DNA of 47,500 nucleotides from Methanobacterium sp. (lineage in GTDB: Archaea > Methanobacteriota > Methanobacteria > Methanobacteriales > Methanobacteriaceae): positions 35,001-82,500 of the forward strand of contig NZ_JACRGA010000019.1 of the NCBI RefSeq assembly GCF_016217785.1, read 5' to 3'. The notes below the pieces were generated by a model, which saw only the letters and a list, made by a program, of their open reading frames with translations, did not search any database and was not told the DNA's origin. This document shows, in pieces, positions 27,720 through 41,275 of this stretch. A program made the translations under genes and the position numbers. Every line of letters begins with the position of its first letter. The stretch's first letter is position 1.

Positions 27720-29522
27720 TTAATCCTCACTGAAAAACAGCTTAAAAATGACGCCTTCATCCGTTTCTATTTCTAGAGAACCTTTTAACTGCATAGTTAA
27801 GGTTTGAACAATTAAAAGTCCCAAAGAGTTAGTGTTTTCAAGATCAAAATTATCAGGAAGCCCCACCCCATTATCAGCCACTTCCAGAAAGTATCCTTCG
27901 GGTGCTGTGGAAAGATTTATTTCGATCATCCCTTCCTTTTCAGGGGGAAAAGCATGTTTAAAACAGTTCGATACCAGTTCATTAACGATGAGACCCATTG
28001 AAATGGCGGTGTCGATTTCCAGGAAAACAGTATCACAGTTTAAACAAACATCAACATAATCCCTTTTCTCCTTATGGAAAATTAAAAGCATATCCACCAG
28101 ACTCATCAGGTACTCTCCAAAGTCAATATGGGCCAGATCCTCAGATTGGTACAGTTTCTCATGGATTAAGGCCATGGAACGAATACGGTTTTTACTTTCA
28201 TGGAACATCTTCAGTGTTTCTGGTTCTTGAGTATACTCTGACTGCAAACTCATCAGGCTGGAGATGATCTGCAGGTTATTTTTAACCCTGTGATGAATTT
28301 CCCTCAACAGAACTTCTTTTTCCTCCAAAGATGCTTTGATCTGCTTTTCAGCCATGATCATGTCACTGATGTCTGCAAATGTAGCCATGACTCCATGAAT
28401 GTTGTTATCAACATTTAAAAGAGGTGCGGTGGCCATCATTGTGTAAATCAATTCACCATCATTTCTAGCACATTCCAGTTCAATATCAGACTTAAATTCA
28501 CCTGAAAGAACATTGGACATGATATTTTCGTATTTTATTTCTTTATTTTCATTCAAAAAAGGCAAAGGTTTTCCCAGCACTTCCATCTTCTTCCAACCGA
28601 AAATACTTTCTGCTGCCGGGTTCCAAAGTGATTTCACCCGCCCATCTGGATATAAATCAACAATGGCAAAGGGAGATGCATTTATTATAGCTTCCAAATA
28701 GGTATTCAAATCATGTAAGTGTTTTTGACTCTCAATTAAAGCTGTTTCTGCTTTTTTACGCTTAGTTATGTTTCTTCCAATTATTTGAATGGCAAATATT
28801 TTTCCTTCTATTATAATAGGGGCGTGATGCACCTCAATATACTCAAATCCATTTTCAAGTTCTATTTTTACTTCCACGGGCTCGATTTGATTGCTTGTTA
28901 AAAAATTGAAGATCGAATCTTCATCAATGGAGTTATTTAGGAAAGTTCCGACAAGTTCATTCACATCTTTTCCCAAAAGATCATCCCTGGAAAATCCCAT
29001 GACTTCTTCCACTTGGTGATTTATATCCAGTACTCTACCATCAGGATCTAAAATCACCACATAATCTGGGGATAATTCAAAAAGTGCCCTGTATTTATTC
29101 TCATTTCTTGCCAGTCTTTCTTCTGCCTCTTTCTTATTACGATATTCCCCTGCCTCTTTAAGAGCTCTTTTTACGGAATGCCCTAACTTAGAAAGGTTAT
29201 ATTTTAGAACATAATCTGTAGCTCCTTTTTTAAGCATTTCAACCGCGAATTCTTCCCCCATCTGCCCGCTTACAAAAATAAAGGGGGTGTCTGGTGAAAT
29301 ATCCTGGGCAATGTACATGGCAGAGATCCCATCAAAGTGAGGTAGGGAATGATCAGCCAGTATTATGTCTGGTTGAAATTCGGTTATTTCTCTCCGGTAT
29401 TCTTCTTCCTCTTCAACACAGTGCGAAACAAAGTTAATACCATCTCTTTTAAGCTCGGCTTCCATTAACTCCAGATCTAATGGAACATCTTCTAGAATTA
29501 AAATGCGGATATTATCTCCCAT
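27720..29522 (-). CDS. Soluble hybrid sensor kinase: receiver-PAS-PAS-HisKA_2
   Basis: A 600-residue protein with no membrane segment. Residues 1-125 form a receiver domain with phospho-acceptor D57 (LADHSLPHFDG) and a degenerate final motif (YVLKY). Two PAS domains follow, about 135-260 and 270-390 (SPDYVVILDPDGRV and ASPFAIVDLYPDGRV). The kinase core has the HisKA_2-type phospho-histidine in REIHHRVKNNLQIISSLMSL and an ATPase domain with NELVSNCFKHAF and VADNGVGLP. This order is typical of methanogen two-component systems. It is the last of three same-strand signalling genes, after a 56-bp gap. The signal is intracellular and unknown. Confidence 0.93.
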   Translation of the reverse strand: MGDNIRILILEDVPLDLELMEAELKRDGINFVSHCVEEEEEYRREITEFQPDIILADHSLPHFDGISAMYIAQDISPDTPFIFVSGQMGEEFAVEMLKKGATDYVLKYNLSKLGHSVKRALKEAGEYRNKKEAEERLARNENKYRALFELSPDYVVILDPDGRVLDINHQVEEVMGFSRDDLLGKDVNELVGTFLNNSIDEDSIFNFLTSNQIEPVEVKIELENGFEYIEVHHAPIIIEGKIFAIQIIGRNITKRKKAETALIESQKHLHDLNTYLEAIINASPFAIVDLYPDGRVKSLWNPAAESIFGWKKMEVLGKPLPFLNENKEIKYENIMSNVLSGEFKSDIELECARNDGELIYTMMATAPLLNVDNNIHGVMATFADISDMIMAEKQIKASLEEKEVLLREIHHRVKNNLQIISSLMSLQSEYTQEPETLKMFHESKNRIRSMALIHEKLYQSEDLAHIDFGEYLMSLVDMLLIFHKEKRDYVDVCLNCDTVFLEIDTAISMGLIVNELVSNCFKHAFPPEKEGMIEINLSTAPEGYFLEVADNGVGLPDNFDLENTNSLGLLIVQTLTMQLKGSLEIETDEGVIFKLFFSED

Positions 29523-29578
29523 ATACTATCCCCCCATCCATAGTTCACCCCATACTTATCCCCCTAGTAACTATTTCA

Positions 29579-30016
29579 TCAGGGTGGTTTATTTATCAAC
29601 ATCCAGTACAGTCCAAGGGTTGAAACTGCATCTATGAACTCATCGAATTCCACTGGTTTACTCACGTAACTATTGACCCCTAACTTGTAACTTTCCACCA
29701 CATCCTTATCCTGCTGTGAAGAGGTTAAAACCACCACTGGTATCTTCCGGGTTTGTTCATTGGCCTTTATTCTCTTTAAAACCTCCAGACCGTCCACCTT
29801 AGGCATGCGCAGATCAAGTAGTATCAAACGGGGCAGGTCTTCCGGATCCCTATCTTGAAACTGACCTTGAGCATGAATAAAGTCAAGGGCTTCCGCCCCA
29901 TCTTTAACCCAAACCAAGCGGTTTGCTAAATTTTTCCGCTTTAAAGCCCTCATGGTCAGTTCAGCATCAGTGGGATTATCTTCCACCAGAAGAATTTCCA
30001 GTTCATCTAAATTCAT
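29579..30016 (-). CDS. Single-domain response regulator (Rcp1-like)
   Basis: A 145-residue stand-alone receiver domain with acidic pair E12-D13, phospho-acceptor D68 (LILLDLRMPKVDG), TS at the switch position and K near 121 (SKPVEF). The insertion before D68 is typical of Rcp1-like receivers that pair with phytochrome-type or PAS kinases. It has no DNA-binding output, so it probably relays phosphate or binds another protein. GGAGGCTC precedes the ATG. Confidence 0.93.
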   Translation of the reverse strand: MNLDELEILLVEDNPTDAELTMRALKRKNLANRLVWVKDGAEALDFIHAQGQFQDRDPEDLPRLILLDLRMPKVDGLEVLKRIKANEQTRKIPVVVLTSSQQDKDVVESYKLGVNSYVSKPVEFDEFIDAVSTLGLYWMLINKPP

Positions 30017-30200
30017 ATTTAAGAGCCTCCATTTTCCTCTGATCTATTAGGTATGTGAAACCATTGAAAATTTTTAAATAAAGAGTTTCCTAAAAATAGG
30101 GAAACCAAAAAGCATTAATTACGGTAAATTTTAGCATTACCACGATGCATAGGAGTCACCAAACCCCATTATTTCCATTTCAACCCCCAATATTCAGTTA

Positions 30201-30998
30201 TTATCCTGAATCAGGCCCTATCTTTAATTTGTCTTGCTGATGTTCTTGGAAATTATTTTCAGTGCATTCCCTTGAAATCCCCATAACCGCATATATTTCA
30301 CCCTTATCATTTCTTAGGGCTTTCAACCGGGTGTCCAACCATAATTCACAGCTTGGAAATATAAAGGGATTTTTAACCCGCATTGAATTTCCAGTGCAGA
30401 ATACATTCTGCAGTGCCTTTATCTGCATGTCAAAAACCTGTTTTGAGAAAATATTTTGTACTGGTTTGCCAATAATTTCTTCTTTACGGAGTTTCAGATG
30501 TTTTAGTGAAGATTCATTAACGTAATCCACCATTAGATCCTTATTTATGATGAAAATCATGTCCGGAGCACTTTCAGCAAGAACTCGGTAGTGTGCTTCA
30601 CTTTTTTTCAAGCTTAACCTGGATTGGTGGCCATAAAAAGCCATTTCAATGGCGAACTTCAGCTCATTTTCGTCAAAGGGTTTAATCAGGTAGGCCTGGG
30701 GTTGGGTGATCTTGGCACCCTGGAAAGTTTCAGAATTGCAGTAGGCAGTCAGATAAATAATGGGGATTTCCTTATTTTCCATAATAACTTTAGCAGCATC
30801 TATCCCATTCATACAACCCTTGAGTAGGATATCCATTAAAATAAGGTCTGGTTCCAGTTCCAATGCTTTTTTAACTGCATCTTCCCCGGAGGAAACTATA
30901 CCTACCACCTCATAACCCCATAAAACCAGTTTTTTCTGGAGTTCCATTCCAGTGAGGGCTTCATCCTCCACCACCAAAATCTTGGACTGTTGTGACAT
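30201..30998 (-). CDS. Receiver-PAS protein without an output domain
   Basis: A 265-residue protein: receiver domain at 1-120 with D56 (LILMDILLKG) and the lysine in LIKPFDENE, followed by a PAS domain at about 130-255 (LAESAPDMIFIINKDLMVDY). There is neither a kinase nor a DNA-binding domain. I place the start at the second ATG (30998-30996), giving MSQQSKILVVEDE, because GGGAG lies just upstream of it; the ATG at 31010 adds four residues. It is the first gene of the three-gene signalling group. Confidence 0.88.
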   Translation of the reverse strand: MSQQSKILVVEDEALTGMELQKKLVLWGYEVVGIVSSGEDAVKKALELEPDLILMDILLKGCMNGIDAAKVIMENKEIPIIYLTAYCNSETFQGAKITQPQAYLIKPFDENELKFAIEMAFYGHQSRLSLKKSEAHYRVLAESAPDMIFIINKDLMVDYVNESSLKHLKLRKEEIIGKPVQNIFSKQVFDMQIKALQNVFCTGNSMRVKNPFIFPSCELWLDTRLKALRNDKGEIYAVMGISRECTENNFQEHQQDKLKIGPDSG

Positions 30999-31329
30999 AT
31001 CTGCTCCCATATAATCAATATTAAAAGAATACTATTTTTTATGTTATAAATATTATCTTTTTGGAATTTTAATGACTAAATTAACACTAATACATCTCCC
31101 AATTTCTCTAAAACCTTCAAATTATCCTACAACAGCTTGGCCAGTTGTAGCTAAATGAATTGGCTTCATCAAATGACTATGTAAGATTAACCCCTATAAT
31201 TAAGGATTAACCCCTTATACTGAAAAGCAAATAACAATATTGTTTAATAGTATCAATATATAGATTACCCTATTTATAATTTAAGACCCAGTTGATGACA
31301 TTGACTGAATTTAGAAATATGGCAGGACA
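30999..31329. other. AT-rich intergenic region with a short direct repeat
   Basis: About 330 bp separate the signalling genes from the nitroreductase gene. A direct repeat, GATTAACCCCTTATA-like, occurs twice at about 31187-31219. I see no gene. Confidence 0.5.
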
Positions 31330-31851
31330 CTAATATTTTTCAAAGTGTAAAAAATCATCTACATCCCTCCGGGGAGGGGGATATGGTTTTTCGTCGGGAT
31401 AACCCATGGGGACGAGTGCCACTGGCCGCACATAAGACGGGGTTTTTAGTAAGTCCCTTACTTCTTGTTCATCAAAGGCCCCCACCCAGCAGGTCCCAAT
31501 ACCAAGTGCATGGGCCATTAGAAGCATATTTTCTACAGCACAAGAAACATCCTGTATGGAGTAAAGTTCCACACCCCGGTTACCATAAATAGCACCAGAA
31601 ACACGCTGATTAACACATGGAACCATTACAACAGGCGCTTTAGCTATGAAATCACGCATATATGCGGCTTCAGAGAGTTTTTGCCTGCTTTGAGGATTTT
31701 TAACCAGAATCAATTCCCAGCTCTGCAGGTTCCCTGCTGAAGGTGCCCAGACACCGGCTTGAATAATCTTCAAAATTAAAGATTCATCAATATCTTCTTT
31801 TTTAAATAGTCTGATACTTCTTCTTTGACTTATGGTCTCGAAAATTTCCAT
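31330..31851 (-). CDS. Nitroreductase-family FMN oxidoreductase
   Basis: A 173-residue FMN-dependent reductase. The family start RRSIRLFKKEDID, WAPSAGNLQSWELILV and the C-terminal GTCWVGAFDEQEVRDLL place it in the nitroreductase superfamily; R and S of RRSIR and the GN loop contact FMN. The in-frame GTG at 31860 is part of the GGGGTGAT ribosome binding site, so I use ATG 31851. Substrate unknown; related to the second nitroreductase at 41369 with which it shares the GTCW motif. Confidence 0.88.
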   Translation of the reverse strand: MEIFETISQRRSIRLFKKEDIDESLILKIIQAGVWAPSAGNLQSWELILVKNPQSRQKLSEAAYMRDFIAKAPVVMVPCVNQRVSGAIYGNRGVELYSIQDVSCAVENMLLMAHALGIGTCWVGAFDEQEVRDLLKTPSYVRPVALVPMGYPDEKPYPPPRRDVDDFLHFEKY

Positions 31852-31971
31852 ATTTATCACCCCTAATTCCCCGATACTAACTTTAGGTAATCAATAGATT
31901 TTGCATGTGCCATAATCCTTAGTTAATTGTTATTTTTACCACCAACCATCAAATACAAGTCATCTATAATT

Positions 31972-32709
<738 letters not shown>

Positions 32710-32745
32710 ATATGGAACTCCAGAAGCCTATAAAACTAATGGGAG

Positions 32746-32797
32746 GGCAACCCATCAAAACTAGTAGTTCCCTCTAATTAAATCAAAGAGGGCTGCC
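32746..32797. other. Competing hairpins in the taw2-psmB divergent spacer
   Basis: CCCTCT (32770-32775) pairs with AGAGGG (32787-32792), loop 11. GGCAACCC (32746-32753) can pair with GGGCTGCC (32790-32797) with one mismatch. The two pairings share the GGG at 32790-32792 and exclude each other. The element lies just upstream of the Taw2-like gene on its strand, and about 300 bp before psmB. The rest of 32710-33092 holds TATA boxes but no gene. Confidence 0.35.
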
Positions 32798-33020
32798 AAA
32801 ACATTACATCCACAGTAGATGTCAATAGAACATCAGTATAATCGATTCAAGCCGGATGCAGGAACAGGCATCTCCTGATTGATGATAAAAAGTGAATTTT
32901 CCCGGTGATAACTTATAATATATAAAAAATAAGGGAAAACACTTATATAGGCCGGGCATGAAAAAGAAGGACAGAAAAGCTGGTAATTAGATTGAATTTA
33001 ACCAGCAAAATTAAGCAATA

Positions 33021-33028
33021 TTTATATA
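33021..33028 (+). promoter_or_regulatory. TATA box of psmB
   Basis: TTTATATA, preceded by a purine-rich AAGCAA BRE-like sequence, lies about 70 bp before the psmB ATG. Transcription would start near 33050, leaving a leader of about 45 nt with GAGGTG. Confidence 0.6.
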
Positions 33029-33064
33029 CCATGAATCTTAAAGTAGCACATAGAAAGCTATTTT

Positions 33065-33725
<661 letters not shown>

Positions 33726-33770
33726 TTTTTTATTAATAGCATAACTTTAAAAACAATATAACTTTAAAAA

Positions 33771-33788
33771 GAGCCCCTATTTGGGCTC
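33771..33788 (+). terminator. Hairpin followed by T-rich sequence between psmB and aCPSF1 genes
   Basis: GAGCCC-CTATTT-GGGCTC forms a perfect 6-bp stem with a 6-base loop, followed by AAACTATTTTCTATTTTT. It can act as a terminator for psmB, but it ends only 32 bases before the ATG of the aCPSF1 gene, so it could also sit in the leader of that message. Confidence 0.7.
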
Positions 33789-33791
33789 AAA

Positions 33792-35725
<1,934 letters not shown>

Positions 35726-36073
35726 TCATCCCCACACCCTCTTTTATTTTATAATTTATTTGATTTCTAAATATATTTTCAAAAAATTCTAAATACTTAT
35801 TTTTAAATAACCACTATTTTTAAAATCATTATTCGTAACTTAAAAGTAAATAAAACAATTCCCCCATTTATTTTTCATTTTCCATGTTTACTTAAAACCT
35901 AAATTGAAATTGGAATGAGTATAACCACCCCCACAATATTACCGTAATGTTTAATTATCATAATCACCCATATAATTAGCTGTAATAGGGTGAAATTAGA
36001 TGTTATAAACTGCTATAAGCTGAGTTAAAAAATGCCTGATCTCTATCAGGGGGTGAGGTGATATGGGGCCGAG
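35726..36073. other. 348-bp AT-rich intergenic region
   Basis: It begins with T-rich sequence after the aCPSF1 gene, a plausible terminator. Near 35988-36020 is a segment containing AAATTAGATG-TATAAAC, also found near 4326-4343. At the right end GGGGGTGAGGTGAT forms a strong ribosome binding site before a four-codon ORF (36063-36077). Confidence 0.5.
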
Positions 36074-37054
36074 GTGATTTATGAACAAAATTCCCTAAAA
36101 AAGGGTTTTGAACATCCACTTGGTACAGAATGGCAAATATATCAGGAAAATTTATTAAAAAACGGGCCAAAAACACACCGTGACTTGGAAAATAATTTAG
36201 AAATAGCCATTGCCCACACCAACAAACGCCAGTTAAAGATGGGGTTAGAGATTATTTTACTCCTCTTATCGCATTCCCAAAAGGATGTTAGAGCTTTCAG
36301 CTTAGGTAAATTGTACCCATTAATTACTGAAGAATCACTACGTGAACTTATTATTAAAGATTTGAAGGATATGCGTGATGATCCGCAATTGAATGTCAGC
36401 GCAGCGGCACAGGAATCATTAGACTGCATATCTGGCATAGTTCATAATTTAGTGTTGGCAGATATAATTTCAGAAGTTTTTGATGAGGTTTCTGTTGATC
36501 TGGAGAAATATGGCCTAACCAATGCCATACACTCCCAATCACCATTTTCATCCCATAATATTGAAGGGCAAAATTCATTTTTTAATTCAAAAAACAAATA
36601 TATTGTTGCTTTTATACGACGTTACCGACAATTAAATGTCCTTTTGGACAGAATACTTTTTTCAAACCAATTAGAAGAACTATTCCCTGAACTGACAGGT
36701 ATGGAAGAGTTTTCTATAGGAAACGTCTTAGAGGAAGGAATTATTCCCTATTCAGATATATCCAATTTCCAGTGGAAACCTGCTGATTCTTTGGAAAGAT
36801 TAGCAAATATTTATGCTCACACTTTCATGGAAGAAGGACATTTACACCGATTAAAAACATATCTGGACGATGATGATTACCATGTTCGACAAATAGGGGT
36901 TAATGCCCTGATAGAAGTGGTGACCTTCCTTTTAAATTGTCCCGCTAAAAAATCCAAAGAAAATGTACGCTCAGAGAACCAGCATCGGAAAATTAATCTC
37001 CCATCATTGGCCAAATTATCCATTATACAGTTTTTATCATTTAAAAGGTCATAA
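36074..37054 (+). CDS. Orphan helical-repeat protein
   Basis: A 326-residue soluble protein composed of alpha-helices, including segments that look like HEAT repeats (KRQLKMGLEIILLLLSHSQK and YHVRQIGVNALIEVVTFLL). I recognise no family or catalytic motif. The C-terminal tail is short and basic. The only start in frame is GTG 36074, with weak GGGG upstream; the strong ribosome binding site upstream instead serves a four-codon ORF that overlaps this GTG, hinting at coupling or a lost frame. It lies between the aCPSF1 gene and purM. Confidence 0.7.
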   Translation: MIYEQNSLKKGFEHPLGTEWQIYQENLLKNGPKTHRDLENNLEIAIAHTNKRQLKMGLEIILLLLSHSQKDVRAFSLGKLYPLITEESLRELIIKDLKDMRDDPQLNVSAAAQESLDCISGIVHNLVLADIISEVFDEVSVDLEKYGLTNAIHSQSPFSSHNIEGQNSFFNSKNKYIVAFIRRYRQLNVLLDRILFSNQLEELFPELTGMEEFSIGNVLEEGIIPYSDISNFQWKPADSLERLANIYAHTFMEEGHLHRLKTYLDDDDYHVRQIGVNALIEVVTFLLNCPAKKSKENVRSENQHRKINLPSLAKLSIIQFLSFKRS

Positions 37055-37177
37055 GAAGGGTATATGACAACAATTTGTGGTTAATTTTTGCTCGAGAGAA
37101 TCTAAAAAGTTTTATTAATGTTTAATCAAATAACGTTATACAATACTCACGAATTTATATTTTATTTTAAATCATCT

Positions 37178-38214
<1,037 letters not shown>

Positions 38215-38308
38215 ATTGCTAAATAGTGATTAAATACTTTTATTGCGAATTTTATGTTTACAAGATTAAATTAGATTATTTGAACTAACTTTAGGAAGGT
38301 GATATCAT

Positions 38309-39334
38309 ATGAAAATTACTCCAGAACAGGAATTATCCTTGATTATTGATATTCTAACTCATTTGGATGTGCCATCAGAAGAGGCATCCATAATTGCTGA
38401 AGTAACCCTGGACGCGGACCTCAAGGGTTTCACATCCCACGGGATTGGCAGGTTCCCCCAGTACATTAAAGGACTGGAAGTTGGCACCATCAAACCCCAA
38501 ACCGAAATAACTGTGGAGAAGGAAAGCGCAGCCACTGCCCTGGTAAATGGTAATCATGGATTTGGACATGTTGTAACCTACAAGAGTATGGAAATGGCCA
38601 TCCAGAAAGCTAAAGATGCAGGGATAGGTATGGTGGGTATTCACAACTCCAACCACTTTGGAGTGGCAGGTTATTACTCGGACATGGCCTTGATGGAGGA
38701 TTTAATAGGTATCGTAATTGCCAACACTGAACCCGCTGTGGCCCCCATTGGAGGTAAAGAACCCATACTGGGAACCAACCCCCTGGCCATAGGCATGCCC
38801 TCAGGTAGTCACTACGTCTCAGTGGACATGGCAACCTCAGCATCAGCCCGGGGAAAACTCCTGGAAGCCAAACGTAGGGGAGAAACCATACCCCCCAATG
38901 TGGCCCTGGACGCTGATGGAGTCCCAACCACGGATCCTGCAGAAGCACTTAAGGGATCCATACTACCATTCGGAGCCCATAAAGGATACGCCCTGTCATT
39001 CATGATTGAAATAATGGCTGGACCCCTGGTAAATGCATCCTATGGTAAATCAGTTACTGGAACAGCTAATCCAGAAGTTGCCTGCACCAAAGGAGACCTT
39101 ATTACAGCCATAGACCCATCTAAGTTTGTGGATATGGATGATTTCAAGAAAGATGTTGATGAATTCGTGGCTGAGATTAAAACCACACCCAACGTGATGA
39201 TACCCGGAGATTTCGAAGTCATGAATGTGAAACGCCACCAGGAAGAAGGAATACCCCTGGATGAAACTCTTCTGAATCAATTACGAGAAATAGCCGCAAA
39301 TCTGGATGTGGATGTGGCAGATATACTGGGATAA
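38309..39334 (+). CDS. comC: L-sulfolactate dehydrogenase (coenzyme M synthesis)
   Basis: A 341-residue NAD(P)-dependent dehydrogenase of the archaeal malate/sulfolactate family (not related to classical lactate dehydrogenases). Catalytic H116 is in HNSNHFGVAGYY, and R48 in SHGIGRFPQY likely contacts the substrate. GTNPLAIG and GAHKGYALS are family markers. ComC oxidises sulfolactate from ComB to sulfopyruvate. The direct proximity of comD and comE supports ComC rather than a malate enzyme. AGGAAGGTGAT precedes the ATG. Confidence 0.92.
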   Translation: MKITPEQELSLIIDILTHLDVPSEEASIIAEVTLDADLKGFTSHGIGRFPQYIKGLEVGTIKPQTEITVEKESAATALVNGNHGFGHVVTYKSMEMAIQKAKDAGIGMVGIHNSNHFGVAGYYSDMALMEDLIGIVIANTEPAVAPIGGKEPILGTNPLAIGMPSGSHYVSVDMATSASARGKLLEAKRRGETIPPNVALDADGVPTTDPAEALKGSILPFGAHKGYALSFMIEIMAGPLVNASYGKSVTGTANPEVACTKGDLITAIDPSKFVDMDDFKKDVDEFVAEIKTTPNVMIPGDFEVMNVKRHQEEGIPLDETLLNQLREIAANLDVDVADILG

Positions 39335-39346
39335 TAAGTATTCCTT

Positions 39347-39396
39347 ATTGATGAAAAATAGTAAGGAATAAATTGATGAAAAAGAGTAAGGAATAA
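39347..39396. repeat. 25-bp tandem duplication between comC and comD
   Basis: The unit ATTGATGAAAAATAGTAAGG-AATAA occurs at 39347-39371 and again at 39372-39396 with one base difference (24 of 25 identical). It lies 12 bp after the comC stop and before the comD ribosome binding site, so it lengthens the spacer inside the com cluster. Confidence 0.93.
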
Positions 39397-39421
39397 GAAA
39401 TGGTATCGAGGGAAATATTTC

Positions 39422-39913
39422 ATGGACAGCAGCCAGGCAGTTTTTGATGGGCTGAAAAAAGCCGGAATCGATTTTGTGGTCAGTGTGCCCTGTGTGAATC
39501 TGGGTAAACTCATGGAAATGGTGGACTGTGACCCAGAGATTATCCACATTCCAGTTACACGGGAAGAAGAAGGATTCGGTATAGCAGCCGGAGCTTATAT
39601 GGGTGGTAAGAAACCAGCCATCCTAATGCAGAACTCCGGACTGGGAAACTCAGTGAATGTCCTGGCCTCACTTTTTAAACTTTACCAGTTTCCCATACTC
39701 ATGATCATAAGTCATCGTGGTACTGAGGGAGAGTTCATGGGTGCTCAAGTCCCCATGGGAGAAGCAACCACCGGAATACTGGATACCCTGGAAATCGCCT
39801 ACATAAATCCCAAAACACCTGCAGATGCCCTTAAACTCATACCCGAGTCCTGGCTACTGGCAGAACTAGCTGGATCACCACTGGGAATACTGCTGGAGAT
39901 CGGTTTCTGGTAG
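39422..39913 (+). CDS. comD: Sulfopyruvate decarboxylase alpha subunit
   Basis: ComD is the N-terminal-type half of a thiamine-diphosphate decarboxylase that, with ComE, converts sulfopyruvate to sulfoacetaldehyde in coenzyme M synthesis. The 163 residues include the start GLKKAGIDFVVSVPC, the conserved glutamate in REEEGFGIAAGAY, and LMQNSGLGNSVN. GAGGGA precedes the ATG. comE follows after 8 to 56 bases depending on its start, so both are made together. Confidence 0.94.
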   Translation: MDSSQAVFDGLKKAGIDFVVSVPCVNLGKLMEMVDCDPEIIHIPVTREEEGFGIAAGAYMGGKKPAILMQNSGLGNSVNVLASLFKLYQFPILMIISHRGTEGEFMGAQVPMGEATTGILDTLEIAYINPKTPADALKLIPESWLLAELAGSPLGILLEIGFW

Positions 39914-39969
39914 GAGCGATAATGAATATAATTGAATATAATTTGAAATTGAATGAGGAGATTAAAAAA

Positions 39970-40527
39970 ATGGAAAGAATAAAGGCCCTGGAACAGATTA
40001 CCAGTCAGCTGGATGAGGAACTGGTTATCTGCAATATCGGATTCCCCTCCAGGGAACTTTACCATGTGAAAGATTCCCCGAAACATTTTTACATGATGGG
40101 ATCAATGGGAATGGCCTCCTCCATCGGCTTGGGAACGGCCATGGCCCAGGAGAGGAAAGTGATTGTTTTTGATGGTGATGGATCCCTACTGATGAATTTG
40201 GGCAGCCTGGTTACCATCTTCAACCAGTCACCCCCGAATCTGGTACTGGTAGTACTGGACAATGAATGTTACGGCAGCACTGGAAATCAGTGCACCTACT
40301 CAGCCACCACCGACCTTAAAAAGGTGGCAGAAGGGGTAGGATTTAAAAACACCATCCTTTACAAAGAATCTGAAGACAAAATTGATTTTTCCCCGGTTTT
40401 AGAACTGGAAGGACCTGTTTTTGTCCATCTGAAAGTACAGGCCGGAAATGCAAACGTCCCAGTAATTCCATTAGAACCTGAGGAAATTAAAGAACGTTTT
40501 ATGAGGGAAGTGCAGGGTATTAAGTAA
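39970..40527 (+). CDS. comE: Sulfopyruvate decarboxylase beta subunit
   Basis: ComE carries the thiamine-diphosphate/magnesium site: GDGSLLMNLGSLVTI with the metal-binding Asp and the later Asn in DNECYGSTGNQ. Its start NIGFPSRELY and GSMGMASSIGLGTAM match archaeal ComE. I choose ATG 39970 (185 residues), spaced from GAGGAGAT by eight bases and matching the family N-terminus; ATG 39922 in the same frame, with a weaker GGAG, would add 16 residues. Together with ComD it forms the mixed-subunit enzyme. Confidence 0.94.
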   Translation: MERIKALEQITSQLDEELVICNIGFPSRELYHVKDSPKHFYMMGSMGMASSIGLGTAMAQERKVIVFDGDGSLLMNLGSLVTIFNQSPPNLVLVVLDNECYGSTGNQCTYSATTDLKKVAEGVGFKNTILYKESEDKIDFSPVLELEGPVFVHLKVQAGNANVPVIPLEPEEIKERFMREVQGIK

Positions 40528-40691
40528 GTAAATAAAAAAAATATATTTAATCTTATCTAATTGGGTTAATTTATTACCCAATATGGTTAATTTTTATCTA
40601 ATAGGCCTAATTTATTATCTAATAGGGAAAGGTATCTATTGAGAAGATACCTTATCGAGAAAGATTATTCTATTTAAAATGGTTTATAGGT

Positions 40692-41255
40692 TCACTTGAT
40701 CTGTCTTCCCACAGAAAAGGCCTTCCCCACCCTTTTACCAACACCATAATAGGATAGATTATCTGGGCTGTAAATGAGTGGTTTGATTTTTTCAATTAAT
40801 GATCCATCCTCAATTAATGGTTCATCCACTTTTACATCTTTTATTTCCCCTATAAACTGGGTGTGCAGTCCAATTTTCACAGATTGCAGTAATTCACATT
40901 CCAGAACGAAGGGAAACTCCCCCACGTAAGGTGCATTCACCACTTCACTCTTTACCGGGGTGAGTCCAGTGGCCTGGAATTTATCCACATCCTTTCCAGA
41001 TGCTATTCCAAAGTAATCAGCTTCTTTTACGTGATCTTCTGAAGGGATACTGATAGTGAAGGCTTTACTGTCCAAAATGCTTTGATAAGTGTGGGTTGAT
41101 TCTCTTAAAGAGATGGCTATACAAGGAGGGACAGAACAGCAGATCCCACCCCATGCTGCAGTCATAACGTTGGGTTTTCCTTCCGAATCATAGGTACCCA
41201 CCACAAATACAGGGGTGGGGTAAGTTACAGTTTTAGCTCCTATGGATTTTTTCAT
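40692..41255 (-). CDS. Flavin reductase-like FMN-binding protein
   Basis: A 187-residue FMN-binding split-barrel protein of the flavin reductase family. The strand PTPVFVVGTYDSEGKPNVMT with AAWGGICCSVPP is the FMN-contact region, and it ends in the family-typical VGKRVGKAFSVGRQIK. Such proteins in methanogens reduce free flavins or act as electron carriers to oxygen or peroxide detoxifying enzymes. It has a paralogue of the same length at 44555-45118. GGGAG precedes the ATG. It is the left end of the redox gene cluster. Confidence 0.88.
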   Translation of the reverse strand: MKKSIGAKTVTYPTPVFVVGTYDSEGKPNVMTAAWGGICCSVPPCIAISLRESTHTYQSILDSKAFTISIPSEDHVKEADYFGIASGKDVDKFQATGLTPVKSEVVNAPYVGEFPFVLECELLQSVKIGLHTQFIGEIKDVKVDEPLIEDGSLIEKIKPLIYSPDNLSYYGVGKRVGKAFSVGRQIK

Positions 41256-41275
41256 GGTTATAGTCTCCCTAATTT

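Noticed and set aside
32960..32992. Ten-codon ORF (MKKKDRKAGN) after a TATA-like TTATATAGG before psmB
   Set aside because: Too short and without a ribosome site; the Lys-rich composition is expected by chance in AT-rich DNA.
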